Origin: Candidatus Nitrososphaera gargensis Ga9.2
GTDB lineage: Archaea; Thermoproteota; Nitrososphaeria; Nitrososphaerales; Nitrososphaeraceae
Direction: 5' to 3'
NCBI RefSeq assembly: GCF_000303155.1
Contig: NC_018719.1
Span: 434,001 to 498,000 of the forward strand
Length of the DNA: 64,000 bases
The stretch's first letter is position 1; each line of letters begins with the position of its first letter. Positions 18,338-27,755 of the stretch are shown here, in pieces. Made by a program: the position numbers and the translations under genes. The notes under the pieces were generated by a model. That model was not told the DNA's origin. It saw only the letters and a list, made by a program, of their open reading frames with translations, and did not search any database.

Positions 18338-18408
18338 TCTTACAGTGATATTGCTGTATTCTTCCTACTAATTTAGTTTTACCTACTAATGAGCAATATC
18401 ATCATTTA

Positions 18409-21201
18409 CTATTTGCTTTCGCGTATGCTTATCGATATTATTCTTGCTTCTTCTGGATTGGCTGGCTGCGGGGTTTGCCCAACCATCGTTGTCTGGAGCG
18501 CTGCTATCTTGTCTACAACATCCATTCCGCTTATGACCTTGCCAAACACTGTGTATTTTCCATCAAGCGCCCTTGTATTTTCATTATCGTCAAGCACGAT
18601 AAAGAACTGCGAACCTGCGCTGTTTGGATCCTGTGCTCTTGCCATGGATACTATACCTCTTGTGTGGGGGATGTCGTTGAATTCTGCGTTCACAGTGTAG
18701 CCTGGACCTCCTTGGCCCCAAGTGCTTCTGTCACTATCGTCTCCCTTGGTGTTAGGGTCGCCTCCTTGTATCACAAACCCGGGGACTATTCTGTGGAACA
18801 GCGTTCCATCGTAAAAGCCCTCATTGGCCAACTTGATAAAGTTGTCAACGTGCTTTGGAGCTTCCTTGGGGAAGAATTCTATCTCGATTGGTCCCTGTGT
18901 AGTATTGATGATTGCAATCTCATTTGATGTAGTCATATTCGCAGTAGTTGGCTCTGGCTCAGCATAGGGGTCACCCTGTGGATTTGGCACATAGTCATGG
19001 TTCACTTTGTAAATGAACACTCCAAACATGATGTTTTCTTCATTTTCAAAGCTGGGCGAGGCATATACAAGGTGAAGAGGCTGGTCGCTTCCGCCGTCTG
19101 TGGGGTACTTTATATGCTGGGTATAGAGGCCTGTGAGGCCCGGCTCCCATTCTGGCTGGGGCTGGCTTGCAACCCTGCCATCGCTCAGCTGCACATACGA
19201 TGAAGGTTCAAACGGGAAGAGCTTGCCAAGGAGCGTATTGTTCCAGAACTCTGGCGTAGGCGTGAACCCGTCGCTCTCAATGTATTTGCTTTCATCAAAG
19301 CCTCCAATTCTCATGAACCATTGCTTCTTGCTCTCATCGCCGCCTTGGCCGAGGGTGTAAATGGGGACTTGCTCTGTGGCACCAGTTTCAGTGTTGTTGG
19401 TCTGGCCGAGGAACCGTACCTGCGCAACAGTGTATACCAAGATATAATCAGCCTGCAAGTCTTGGGCGATCTTTAATCCTGCTTGCTCGTCAGATATGAG
19501 CATCTTTGCAATCGTTTCGATGCGGGTCGAGTTGATTGTTGCATTGTCCGCCAGGGTAGTCCTGTTGCCAAGCGTAGTTATCCAGTATCCATAGTCCCAC
19601 CATGATGCAATCACAGCGTCCGGCTCAGTGTTTTGTTCAATCCAGTTGAGAGCATCTGTCCAGTCGTTGGTCTGTGTCCTGAACCCCGTTCCTCCGTTTG
19701 CGATTGCAGCAGGGCTGTCTGCAGAGCTCAGCCAGTTTGAGTTAGATGGGAAGAACATTGGAATTGAAAGCATCATAATGATGACTACTGTGTATGCTAT
19801 TCTTACCGCCTGCCCGGAGGCCGGATGGCCCCTGCCTGCAAACTCGATCTTCCTTCTCTCCTCCCTTGTAGCTGCTGTTGGCCTCTGAGTCACCGATGGT
19901 GTGGCAGTGGCTTGCCTGTGAGCCATGATGCTACGAGTGACTTCGTACAATCCAAGCCCCGCCAGAACTATTATACCCAAGGACGCAAACACCAGCAATC
20001 TGGCGAACGTGGCGCTAACGTAGACTCCTGTGATGCCAATAATGAGCGCAAATATCGACATGTCGTCTCTGCGCCTGAATGCCAGCCATGCGCCAAGCCC
20101 TGCAAACATGATCAAGACGGAAAAGTCTACGAAGTAGTCTGCTACGGTCGGGGTAAAGTGCTCCGCGACTGATTCTACAAGTGCGTTCTGTGAGCTCAGA
20201 AACGGAAACACTGCATTGAGATACCTAAAGCTCGGAGATAGATAAGCTTCGGTTGCGATCACGCCTACTGAAGCTGCTACAAAGGCAATCAGCAAAAATG
20301 CAGTGTTGCGAAGCTGCACCTGCGAACGGCTGAACCTCTTCAAAAAGTGGGCAATGACTAGGAAAATGGTGCTACCAATCATGCCAAGGCCTGGAAGGCC
20401 TAGCACAAATGACATGCCCGGTCTTGGGAATGCCGCCGCACTTATCAGCGTGAATACCGTAAATGCGATTGCAACATACATCGGGATTGTCAGGTCCCTT
20501 CTAAAGAACGGAAGTGCGATAAAGAATATCGCGATAGGGATGCTAAAGTACTGAATTCCTCCCCATGAAGCGTTTGCCAGACCGAGTATGAGACCACCTG
20601 CGACCGCTTTGGGTATGGCGTACTTGATCTCCTTGTGCTTGATGGCTGAAATAAACAGGTACGCGGCTAGAATCCCGAAGAAGAGGCCTAGGGGCTCGGA
20701 CTTGAACCACCCGAGGTTGCCTCTCTGGATTATTGCAGGGCTAAATGCAAACAGCAATGCTGAAAAGAGCCCTGCAGAAGTGTTGCCAAGCACCCTTACC
20801 AGAGCAAAGATTACAATAACAGTAAGCGAGCCAATGACTGCTGGGAACACTATGGTAAAGTCCAGCAAGTCGCTTCCGCCACCAAATGCAGAGTAGAGGA
20901 CTGCAGTGGTGATATGCAGACCTGACTGGGAAGTTGCTGGAATATCGCGTCCTTCTGGGTACCATGACATTGTATCATGCCAGTTCCAGTACGCGTCAAG
21001 ACCGTTGTCTACGATATACTTTGTAGCGCGGTAGTCAAAGTAGGGGTCGAATTCGTTAAGGTAAAATCCATACTTTACGGGGTAGAACCTCATTATGAGC
21101 GCAGAGGTGAACGCAAGAGCAAGAACCGCGATAACCAGCAGGTGCCTTGTCTGAAACTCAAAAGACCCTGCTCTGAACAATGGCCTGGTACCTTCCAACA
21201 T
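18409..21201 (-). CDS. aglB: Oligosaccharyltransferase AglB/STT3 fused to a C-terminal cyclophilin
   Basis: 930 residues. An N-terminal membrane domain of about a dozen spans carries the acidic motif YLNEFDPYFDYR (D52), the metal site of STT3 enzymes. A soluble domain holds the hallmark SWWDYGYW at about residues 533-539. From about residue 758 the frame continues into a complete cyclophilin: FFPKEAPKHVDNFIKLANEGFYDGTLFHRIVPGFVIQGGDP, then RGIVSMARAQDPNSAGSQFFIVL. STT3 transfers a lipid-linked glycan to Asn in NxS/T outside the membrane, and a cyclophilin isomerises proline bonds. By STT3 topology both soluble domains face outside. The frame is uninterrupted. The adjacent glycan cluster probably makes its donor. 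Confidence 0.93.
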   Translation of the reverse strand: MLEGTRPLFRAGSFEFQTRHLLVIAVLALAFTSALIMRFYPVKYGFYLNEFDPYFDYRATKYIVDNGLDAYWNWHDTMSWYPEGRDIPATSQSGLHITTAVLYSAFGGGSDLLDFTIVFPAVIGSLTVIVIFALVRVLGNTSAGLFSALLFAFSPAIIQRGNLGWFKSEPLGLFFGILAAYLFISAIKHKEIKYAIPKAVAGGLILGLANASWGGIQYFSIPIAIFFIALPFFRRDLTIPMYVAIAFTVFTLISAAAFPRPGMSFVLGLPGLGMIGSTIFLVIAHFLKRFSRSQVQLRNTAFLLIAFVAASVGVIATEAYLSPSFRYLNAVFPFLSSQNALVESVAEHFTPTVADYFVDFSVLIMFAGLGAWLAFRRRDDMSIFALIIGITGVYVSATFARLLVFASLGIIVLAGLGLYEVTRSIMAHRQATATPSVTQRPTAATREERRKIEFAGRGHPASGQAVRIAYTVVIIMMLSIPMFFPSNSNWLSSADSPAAIANGGTGFRTQTNDWTDALNWIEQNTEPDAVIASWWDYGYWITTLGNRTTLADNATINSTRIETIAKMLISDEQAGLKIAQDLQADYILVYTVAQVRFLGQTNNTETGATEQVPIYTLGQGGDESKKQWFMRIGGFDESKYIESDGFTPTPEFWNNTLLGKLFPFEPSSYVQLSDGRVASQPQPEWEPGLTGLYTQHIKYPTDGGSDQPLHLVYASPSFENEENIMFGVFIYKVNHDYVPNPQGDPYAEPEPTTANMTTSNEIAIINTTQGPIEIEFFPKEAPKHVDNFIKLANEGFYDGTLFHRIVPGFVIQGGDPNTKGDDSDRSTWGQGGPGYTVNAEFNDIPHTRGIVSMARAQDPNSAGSQFFIVLDDNENTRALDGKYTVFGKVISGMDVVDKIAALQTTMVGQTPQPANPEEARIISISIRESK

Positions 21202-21633
21202 CGACGTTTTGGGTGTATTTTACCCTTTTAAAATGTACTGCCATTATTAGACCAAGCTCTGCTGATATGAGAAGCAGCATTGCGTATGCTGCCCTAATAA
21301 TCTGAATCTTGCGGCATTGCTTACATGCATAAGAAGGAAGGAAAAATGGTGGTAGAGGCAATAATGTGCAACAACGACCTGATGCAACAAAAATTCTCTA
21401 AAAACCTGTTGGACTTTGCCAAAGGATAGTTTGTTAGTTAATCACAACAATTCTGGTCGTGTATCCGCCGAGACCCTTCGTGCTGTTGAACTGACCTAGC
21501 ATCGACAGGAAAATAGCAGCTGCATATTTATATTGGGATTTTTATTTTCGAGTATTCATATCATATAAACATATATTAGTTATTTTTCACAACAAAATCG
21601 GAGGATATTTATGCGTCTGATTTATTTCATTTA
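21202..21633. other. Intergenic region with divergent promoters
   Basis: No supported gene. Just left of 21240 lies the AglB promoter. AT-rich text around 21540-21600 probably drives the plus-strand gene at 21634. A 67-codon minus-strand frame here lacks features of a real protein. Confidence 0.4.
21225..21233 (-). promoter_or_regulatory. Putative TATA box for the AglB fusion gene
   Basis: The minus strand reads ttttaaaag about 29 nt upstream of the ATG at 21201, consistent with leaderless initiation. Confidence 0.45.
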
Positions 21634-22254
21634 ATGATCCCTGATCATCGACGAATGATGCAACGATCAATAATAAACTTCCTGACCGATGTAAGTGGCG
21701 AAGAGGTTCAAAAGGTCTCGACGCTGGTTGATACTGCAAACGATACTATTGATAGGTACTTTGGAATTGTGACAACATTTGATGTACTGATTTGTCGCGG
21801 CAGCTGGGAAATGGAGGTACAGATAATCTCTAGAAGAAAGGAAGCTTCAGATGGATCCATTTACAGTGATACGAAATTTGTAGGAATGACCGATTATAGA
21901 CTCCAGGAAATCGTAATAAGATATGATATTGCGAAATATGGACATTATCTCCACGAACTGATCCATGGCGTAATAAGTAAGAGCCACACGCATCAATTGC
22001 GGGAGGGATTGGCATGGTACTTTACCCTCAAGCTCACGGAGGATTACAGATATGTAAGACCATCTTACCCATCTTGGGTCGACGAGATGTATGTATATCC
22101 TATCAAAAGGCTAGCAGAAATCGTTGGAGAAGAATTTTTGAAGGATTTTGCAATAGGCAGAGCATCTTTGGATCATGAAACTTTACCAAAGGATGTACAG
22201 GAGCTCTTTCTACCTGAAGAAATCTTTTATGCGGAGAAAAGGCATCGAAAATGA
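21634..22254 (+). CDS. Putative small zinc metallopeptidase (HExxH, gluzincin-like)
   Basis: 206 residues. HELIH at residues 107-111 is followed 13 residues later by E124 in LREGLAWYF. This matches the HExxH...EGxAxY pattern of the peptidase MA-like clan, where two His and the downstream Glu bind zinc. The N-terminal 100 residues form a beta-rich region (VTTFDVLICRGSWEMEVQII) that could mimic the N-terminal sheet of that fold. No signal peptide or membrane span is seen, so it is probably cytoplasmic. Substrate and family are unknown, and some such proteins are inactive binders. Confidence 0.65.
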   Translation: MIPDHRRMMQRSIINFLTDVSGEEVQKVSTLVDTANDTIDRYFGIVTTFDVLICRGSWEMEVQIISRRKEASDGSIYSDTKFVGMTDYRLQEIVIRYDIAKYGHYLHELIHGVISKSHTHQLREGLAWYFTLKLTEDYRYVRPSYPSWVDEMYVYPIKRLAEIVGEEFLKDFAIGRASLDHETLPKDVQELFLPEEIFYAEKRHRK

Positions 22255-22369
22255 TGATAGGACGACAGCAAACAACATCAAAAACCTCTGCACAGTCTTG
22301 TCCTGTTTTAGATGGGCGCCTTAACGCTACTACCCTCGTAATAATCTTGGCTGAGGAGGGCAGCAACAA

Positions 22370-22651
22370 TTGAAAACGCGAGATCGCAATGATGACAAGA
22401 TAAATAATGATGTTACTGCTTCACCATTTCCTACAAGCAGCGAACCGGAACTAGAAGCGATTGTGGGCGAAACTTATGTTGCTGATTTCCAATCCCATCG
22501 CTTGAAAACCGCCCTGAGTGACAAGGTTGCCGGATACATGCACTTGGGGAGCGGTTACTATCGAAGAAACAAGAAAAGTAGCAGTTCGACAGGCGTGTTC
22601 TCCCACAGGGGCAAGCTGTATAGGATCTCTATATCAGTCCGAGAAATATAG
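22370..22651 (+). CDS. Hypothetical protein, basic, unstructured N-terminus
   Basis: 93 residues from TTG. The first third is polar and low in hydrophobics (RDRNDDKINNDVTASPFPTSSEPELEA). The C-terminal part (AGYMHLGSGYYRRNKKSSSSTGVFSHRGKLYRISISV) looks like a small beta-structured segment. No family is recognised. It lies between the HExxH gene and parB on the same strand. Confidence 0.4.
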   Translation: MKTRDRNDDKINNDVTASPFPTSSEPELEAIVGETYVADFQSHRLKTALSDKVAGYMHLGSGYYRRNKKSSSSTGVFSHRGKLYRISISVREI

Positions 22652-22835
22652 CCATCAAGAAGCATTTTCCAGCTAATATGTGCCATAAACAGGTATATCA
22701 TTCAAGCAAAATAATACGTATTTTTGAGAAAATTCCCCTTCTCGATAGAACTATGTTAAATGTTATTCTATCATAATCTGCAAAAATTATGATAAATGAA
22801 GAAGAGATAAGTACACGCTCCTGTATTTGGGAACT

Positions 22836-23714
22836 ATGGAATTTGTTGATTCCAGTGTTGTTGAACAGATCGAAATGAAAATGATTCGACCATCACAGTT
22901 CGCAATACGTGACAAGTTTCTAAAGAACGACCAAGAGTTCGAAACGCTTGTAAATAGCATCCGGGAACACGGCCTGCTGCAACCAATATTGATAAGGCCC
23001 TTTTCAAACGGTTTTGAAATTGTCGCAGGGCATCGCCGATTCCAGGCTTGCAGAACTCTTCGGTGGAGATTCATATCTGCAAAAATAAGAGAGTTATCCG
23101 ACAAGCAGGCATACGAGATCCAGCTTACGGAAAACATACAGAGAAAATCAATGGACCCTATAGAAGAGGCCGAGGCTTTCAGAAGGTACGTTATTGACTT
23201 TGGATGGGGCGGAGTCAGCGAACTTGCTAGAAAAATAGGCAAGAGCGAGGAGTATGTTTCGCACCATATACAGCTTCTAAAATTGCCAGAGGAGATCAAG
23301 CAAAAGGTTGCAAGCAAGTCCCTGAACATAAGTCAGGCTATAGAGATAGCAGAAGTTCCATCTGACAAACAACCAAAGCTGCTAAGCCATATAATGAACA
23401 ATAACAATCTGACTGTCAGGCAGATCAGGGAGCTAAAAAGTGCATTAAGGCAGGCTGATGACATAGATGATGATATGCTTGTCATCTCGTCACGGACCCG
23501 CTCAAAGTCGTTTACGATTGCAAAGAAAACATCTTTGACATTAAGAATTGCATTAACGAGACTTGATAACCTCATCAATGAAGTGCATACCACTGTTGAA
23601 CCGGACCAAAGGGCAGAATTAGTTGACTTCCTCATGAGCGTGAGGCTACGCATTCATTCCATGATAGATGAAAGCATCAGGTTCAAGAGCAAGATCAACT
23701 CTGATACAAATTAG
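22836..23714 (+). CDS. ParB/Spo0J-family protein
   Basis: 292 residues from ATG at 22836 (a start 9 nt upstream is also open). The ParB nucleotide-binding domain shows IRPSQFAIRDKF, VNSIREHGLLQPILIRP and VAGHRRFQACRTLRW, then ENIQRKSMDPIEEAEAF. A helix-turn-helix follows (ELARKIGKSEEYVSHHIQLLKLPEEI), and the C-terminus is helical. The family binds parS-like DNA and, in bacteria, CTP. No ParA ATPase lies nearby, so a partition role is uncertain; nucleoid organisation or gene regulation is equally possible. Confidence 0.88.
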   Translation: MEFVDSSVVEQIEMKMIRPSQFAIRDKFLKNDQEFETLVNSIREHGLLQPILIRPFSNGFEIVAGHRRFQACRTLRWRFISAKIRELSDKQAYEIQLTENIQRKSMDPIEEAEAFRRYVIDFGWGGVSELARKIGKSEEYVSHHIQLLKLPEEIKQKVASKSLNISQAIEIAEVPSDKQPKLLSHIMNNNNLTVRQIRELKSALRQADDIDDDMLVISSRTRSKSFTIAKKTSLTLRIALTRLDNLINEVHTTVEPDQRAELVDFLMSVRLRIHSMIDESIRFKSKINSDTN

Positions 23715-23796
23715 TAAAGAAGTTGTTGTTGCTGCTGCCGCCTTGCTGCAATTCATTAGCAATAATGCAGCATGGAGTTATTATGACGCCCGGATT

Positions 23797-24336
23797 CTAG
23801 CGAGGAAGGAATGGTGGAATCCATTCATCTAGGAATTTCTTGTATTCTTTGTCGGTATATGCAAGGGAATGGAATGATGGGTCTTTGAGTGGAATAAAGT
23901 CGTATACCTCGTACGATTGAATGATGTCTCCAAACAGGTTCCTGTAGATGTCGCTCTCTTCGTCGGCCATTTCCTCTGATGGGAATGATTGGACACATAT
24001 CCAGTCGTATCCTCCCCTTGTGCGTCCCGAAAACAAAACAAACGGGGCATCAGCCAGATATTTTTTCAAACCTTCAATCCTTTTCGGAAGATGCTGCGAT
24101 GTCCTAAATGTTACAAGTACGACGCGGATTACGCGTTTTGGTATCTTCCTTGTGTTGACTGAAATAGTGTATCCAGTTATAACCCCCTCTTCCTCCAGCC
24201 TTGCGATCCTAGATTCAATTTCGTCTTCGCTCAGATTGAAGCCAAAGTCTCGCAGAAAGTCCCAGATTTCGCGGACATCCTGCTTCGAATTCTTGCTCAA
24301 TGCGGAAAGAATAAGCTCGTCGATCTTATCCTGCAT
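23797..24336 (-). CDS. Lrp/AsnC-family transcriptional regulator
   Basis: 179 residues. An N-terminal winged helix (DELILSALSKNSKQDVREIWDFL...IESRIARLEEEGVITGYTISV) has the family's hallmark phrase. It is followed by a RAM-like ligand domain (RVVLVTFRTSQHLPKRIEGLKKYLADAPFVLFSGRTRGGYDWIC). A 40-residue C-terminal extension is unusual. It is divergent from the urea symporter gene with a 139-nt shared promoter region, so it is the obvious candidate regulator of urea uptake. That is inference from layout only. Confidence 0.85.
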   Translation of the reverse strand: MQDKIDELILSALSKNSKQDVREIWDFLRDFGFNLSEDEIESRIARLEEEGVITGYTISVNTRKIPKRVIRVVLVTFRTSQHLPKRIEGLKKYLADAPFVLFSGRTRGGYDWICVQSFPSEEMADEESDIYRNLFGDIIQSYEVYDFIPLKDPSFHSLAYTDKEYKKFLDEWIPPFLPR

Positions 24337-24444
24337 GCTGTTACCAGTACCTAGGTATGCACAAGGTAGATTATAGGTATTATTGGGAACTAATATTATA
24401 CTACTTGTAAAACTAATCGATCAAGTCCCTGCCTGATAATCTTG

Positions 24445-24452
24445 TTTATATG
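24445..24452 (+). promoter_or_regulatory. TATA box of the symporter gene
   Basis: tttatatg centred about 28 nt before the ATG at 24476, so the mRNA is likely leaderless. The region to its left is shared with the divergent Lrp-type regulator. Confidence 0.55.
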
Positions 24453-24475
24453 CCACTTTCCGGTTCAAATAGTAA

Positions 24476-26842
24476 ATGGTAGTCCTTTCGGAGGGCGTAG
24501 GGTACTTTATCCTCCTCGGAGTGGGACTTGTCATGGCTCTGGCAGTGACCTCGCTGGTCAGAGCGGAAACCAAATGGCTTGGAACAAGGAAAACTTTTGA
24601 ATGGTTCTCAACTGCTGGAAGAACTGTAAAAACAGGCCTAATCGCGTCATCGGTAGTATCTGCGTGGACTTGGGCCGCGACGCTTCTCCAATCTTCAACT
24701 GTAGCTTACCAGTTTGGGATAAGCGGGCCGTTCTGGTATGCTGCCGGCGCCAGCATTCAAGTTGTCCTTTTCGCAATCCTTGCACTGGAAGTCAAACGAA
24801 AAGCTCCATCATCGCATACATTTCCAGAAATTATTTTCGCGCGCTTTGGCAAGAATTCACACAAAGTATTCCTGTTCTTCGCGTTAATGACTAACACAAT
24901 CGTGACTGCGATGCTTGTATTGGGAGGAGCAGCGGTAGTGAATTCCCTTACTGGCGTTGACATCTATATCGCGGCATTTCTCATTCCTGTTGGTGTCATT
25001 ATCTACACATTTTTTGGAGGGCTGAAGGCGACATTCCTTGCAGAGTATCTCAATTCAGTTTTCCTTTTCGCGGTAGTCCTGGTTTTCATTAGCGTGATCT
25101 ACTTTTCAAATCCGCAGGTCGGGGGAATATCGGGTATGTTTGACAGGCTGACGGAGGCTGCCGCGATCAAGCCAGTCGATGGCAATTTTGCTGGTTCATA
25201 CCTGACCATGGCCTCTACTGGAGCTCTGATCTTTGGAATCATCAACATCGTCGGAAATTTCGGCACTGTTTTTGTGGATCAAGCATATTGGCAGCGTGCC
25301 ATTGCCGCTGCGCCCAAATCCGCGTTCAAGGGATTTCTGATTGGCGGACTTGCATGGTTTGCAATCCCATTCGCGTTGGCCACTGCACTAGGCCTTGCAG
25401 CGGTTGCAATCCATGCCCCACTGATGCCTGAGCAGATAAGCATGGGCTTGGTAGCCCCTACAGCTGCATCCCAGATCCTTGGTGATGTGGGTGCAATTCT
25501 TCTCCTTACAATGTTATTCACGGCTGTAATGTCTGCCGGCTCTGCCGAACTCGTATCTGTCTCTTCTTTGATAACCTATGATGTCTATCGAACCTACATC
25601 AGACCGTCTGCCACGGGAAGGAGTCTGATGCGGATATCCCGTCTCTCAATCTTGTTTTTTGGGATGGGGATGGGGAGTTTGGCCCTAGTTCTGTTGCAGG
25701 TTGGAGCAAGCCTTCAGTATGTCTATCTCGCTATGGGGGTGTTGATAGGGTCGGCTGTTGTCCCGATCGCCCTCGCAGTCGTATGGAAAAAGACCAACAA
25801 GGTTGCTGCAACCGTTGGAGCCTTGATTGGATTGTGTTGTGGCTTGGTAGTATGGCTGCTGACTGCCTACACGCTTTATGGCGCAATATCTGTGCATTCA
25901 ACAGGACAGAACATTCCACTTTTGGCAGGCAACCTGACGTCGATCCTTGTGGGTGGTGCCATAACTTTGCTTGGGAGCGTGATAAAACCAGAGAATTTCG
26001 ACTTTAGGGTGATGAAGCAGAAAATATTGATCGTGGATGCAAAGATAAGGCGACTGGTAGAGGATGAAAATGACGAAGAATATCTTTTACGGTCCTCTAG
26101 ATTCGGGTACAAAGTTGCCGTAGCTCTTACGCTTGTGCTCGTAGTTGCTTGGCCTATGCCACTGTATTTGTCTGGGTACATATTTTCCCAGACAGTCTAT
26201 TCAATATGGATCGGGGTTGCGGTATTGTGGGCTGGCGCCGCCGCGGCAGCGATCATACTGCTACCTCTGATAGAGTCGCGAAAAGGCATTGTCAAAGTTC
26301 TTCAAAGGATTGGATATCATGTGATTGACACAAGACCCGGTTACAGGCTTTCAGCCGATGATGATAGATCCGACAACAACCATTATGGCGATACTGGCAT
26401 CAACAGATCAGCGGCCTATAATAGGAAGATACTCGTACCTTTGGACGGATCCCTTCAATCACTGAGAGCGCTGAATTCATCAACAAACCTTCTTGCCAAC
26501 GCCGGCAGCGTAACAGCTACAACTACAGTGTACATTCTGAATGTAATAGAATGGATGGATGAAAATGATGAATCTGTTGATGATGAACTGGCTGCGATTA
26601 TGGAAGAGCAAGGAAAAAAGATGCTGAGAAGCATCCTGCTTCCAAAGAGCAGATCCTCTGTAAAGTATGAAAGAATAGTCAAGCTGGGCGATCCTGCAAC
26701 AAAGATCATAGAAACGGCGGAAAAATTGGGCGTGGATCTGATAGCAATGGGCACAACTGGTCTAGGCGACGCAAAGGAGATTGGCCATGTTAGTAGCAAG
26801 GTTCTCAGGTTGGCATCCATGCCTGTGGTCCTAATCAAGTAG
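24476..26842 (+). CDS. DUR3-like Na+/urea symporter (SSS family) with C-terminal UspA domain
   Basis: 788 residues. The first about 590 residues carry many membrane spans typical of sodium:solute symporters. DUR3-like blocks include RKAPSSHTFPEIIFARFG, TNTIVTAMLVLGGAAVVNSLTG and FGGLKATFLAEYLNSVFLF, supporting high-affinity active urea import. From about residue 650 (RKILVPLDGSLQSLRAL) to the end (DLIAMGTTGLGDAKEIGHVSSKVLRLASMPVVLIK) is a universal-stress-protein domain with the G-x2-G-x9-G ATP-binding signature. The fused domain probably senses nucleotide or energy state inside the cell (inference). A second, different urea transporter and urease lie downstream. Confidence 0.88.
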   Translation: MVVLSEGVGYFILLGVGLVMALAVTSLVRAETKWLGTRKTFEWFSTAGRTVKTGLIASSVVSAWTWAATLLQSSTVAYQFGISGPFWYAAGASIQVVLFAILALEVKRKAPSSHTFPEIIFARFGKNSHKVFLFFALMTNTIVTAMLVLGGAAVVNSLTGVDIYIAAFLIPVGVIIYTFFGGLKATFLAEYLNSVFLFAVVLVFISVIYFSNPQVGGISGMFDRLTEAAAIKPVDGNFAGSYLTMASTGALIFGIINIVGNFGTVFVDQAYWQRAIAAAPKSAFKGFLIGGLAWFAIPFALATALGLAAVAIHAPLMPEQISMGLVAPTAASQILGDVGAILLLTMLFTAVMSAGSAELVSVSSLITYDVYRTYIRPSATGRSLMRISRLSILFFGMGMGSLALVLLQVGASLQYVYLAMGVLIGSAVVPIALAVVWKKTNKVAATVGALIGLCCGLVVWLLTAYTLYGAISVHSTGQNIPLLAGNLTSILVGGAITLLGSVIKPENFDFRVMKQKILIVDAKIRRLVEDENDEEYLLRSSRFGYKVAVALTLVLVVAWPMPLYLSGYIFSQTVYSIWIGVAVLWAGAAAAAIILLPLIESRKGIVKVLQRIGYHVIDTRPGYRLSADDDRSDNNHYGDTGINRSAAYNRKILVPLDGSLQSLRALNSSTNLLANAGSVTATTTVYILNVIEWMDENDESVDDELAAIMEEQGKKMLRSILLPKSRSSVKYERIVKLGDPATKIIETAEKLGVDLIAMGTTGLGDAKEIGHVSSKVLRLASMPVVLIK

Positions 26843-26928
26843 ATGGATAGATATCTGACAATAAGAGATCCTAGGCTGATTTTATGTTATGAGAAATGCA
26901 TGCACAGTATTATGTGCATGCTATGCTG

Positions 26929-27673
26929 CTATGGCATAAAGAAAGCTCCTTCTACTATCGCAAGGTCATAGATTATACCAATACCAATTGTAAGAGCAGT
27001 TGCCGAGGAGATATACTTTAGCGACAGGCTGATAACGCGGTTTTTGTCTTGGCAAGCGGCAGGCCAATAAGCGTACTCATTGCTGCCATGCCAGCTATCG
27101 AGCCAGCACCAAATATGGCAATATGTGCAATCCCAAGCGGGACAGAGTTGATGGTTGACAATAAGACCAACATCAGGGCGCCGCTTCCTGCCATGCCGTG
27201 TATCATTCCGACAATTAATGACTTGTGGCCATACCTGTGGTCATGTTCATGTGAGTGGACTAATCCTACATCTTCATGGACATGAGGGTGAGCATGTCTG
27301 CGTTAATGCACAACTGCGCGCAAGAAACGGCCAAGGTTGAAGCCAGCTAGCGCTTGGATTGCAAGGAAAACCAGCATTATGCCGACACCAAACTCCATCA
27401 TGCCACTGACCCGTTCAAGAATGCTGATCGCCAGCAATAGCACCATGATATGCCTGCAATAAACAGAGAAGTCGTATGGCCGACCCCTCAAAGGATGCCA
27501 AGCATTGGCGCCCGGAACTTGCTGCTTTTGTTGTTAGCTGTTGTAACCATGGTGGAAACCGCCGCCAAATGGTCTGCTTCTATAGAGTGGTGAAGCCCTA
27601 TGACGAGTCCAATAATCAGCAAGCCTACCTGCGTCGCAGCATTGATACTGCTTTCAAGAGGCCCAAAAATCAA
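26929..27673 (-). pseudogene. ureH: UreH/NiCoT-type nickel transporter, frameshifted relic
   Basis: Successive minus-strand frames give GLLIIGLVIGLHHSIEADHLAAVST (the nickel/cobalt transporter HxxxxDH motif in the first spans), then a His-rich loop (HPHVHEDVGLVHSHEHDHRYGHKS) and MIHGMAGSGALMLVLL. They then read FGAGSIAGMAAMSTLIGLPL and the last span ALTIGIGIIYDLAIVEGAFFMP. At least three frame changes occur. The order and length match UreH-like nickel permeases that feed urease. An intact His-rich transporter at 39804 probably replaces it. Confidence 0.8.
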
Positions 27674-27755
27674 CTCTATTTAGGTGGTTGAATGATTCAG
27701 CTATTAATCACGGGTTTCTATTGTTTCATTCTTTACATATCCTTTAAGTGAACTA

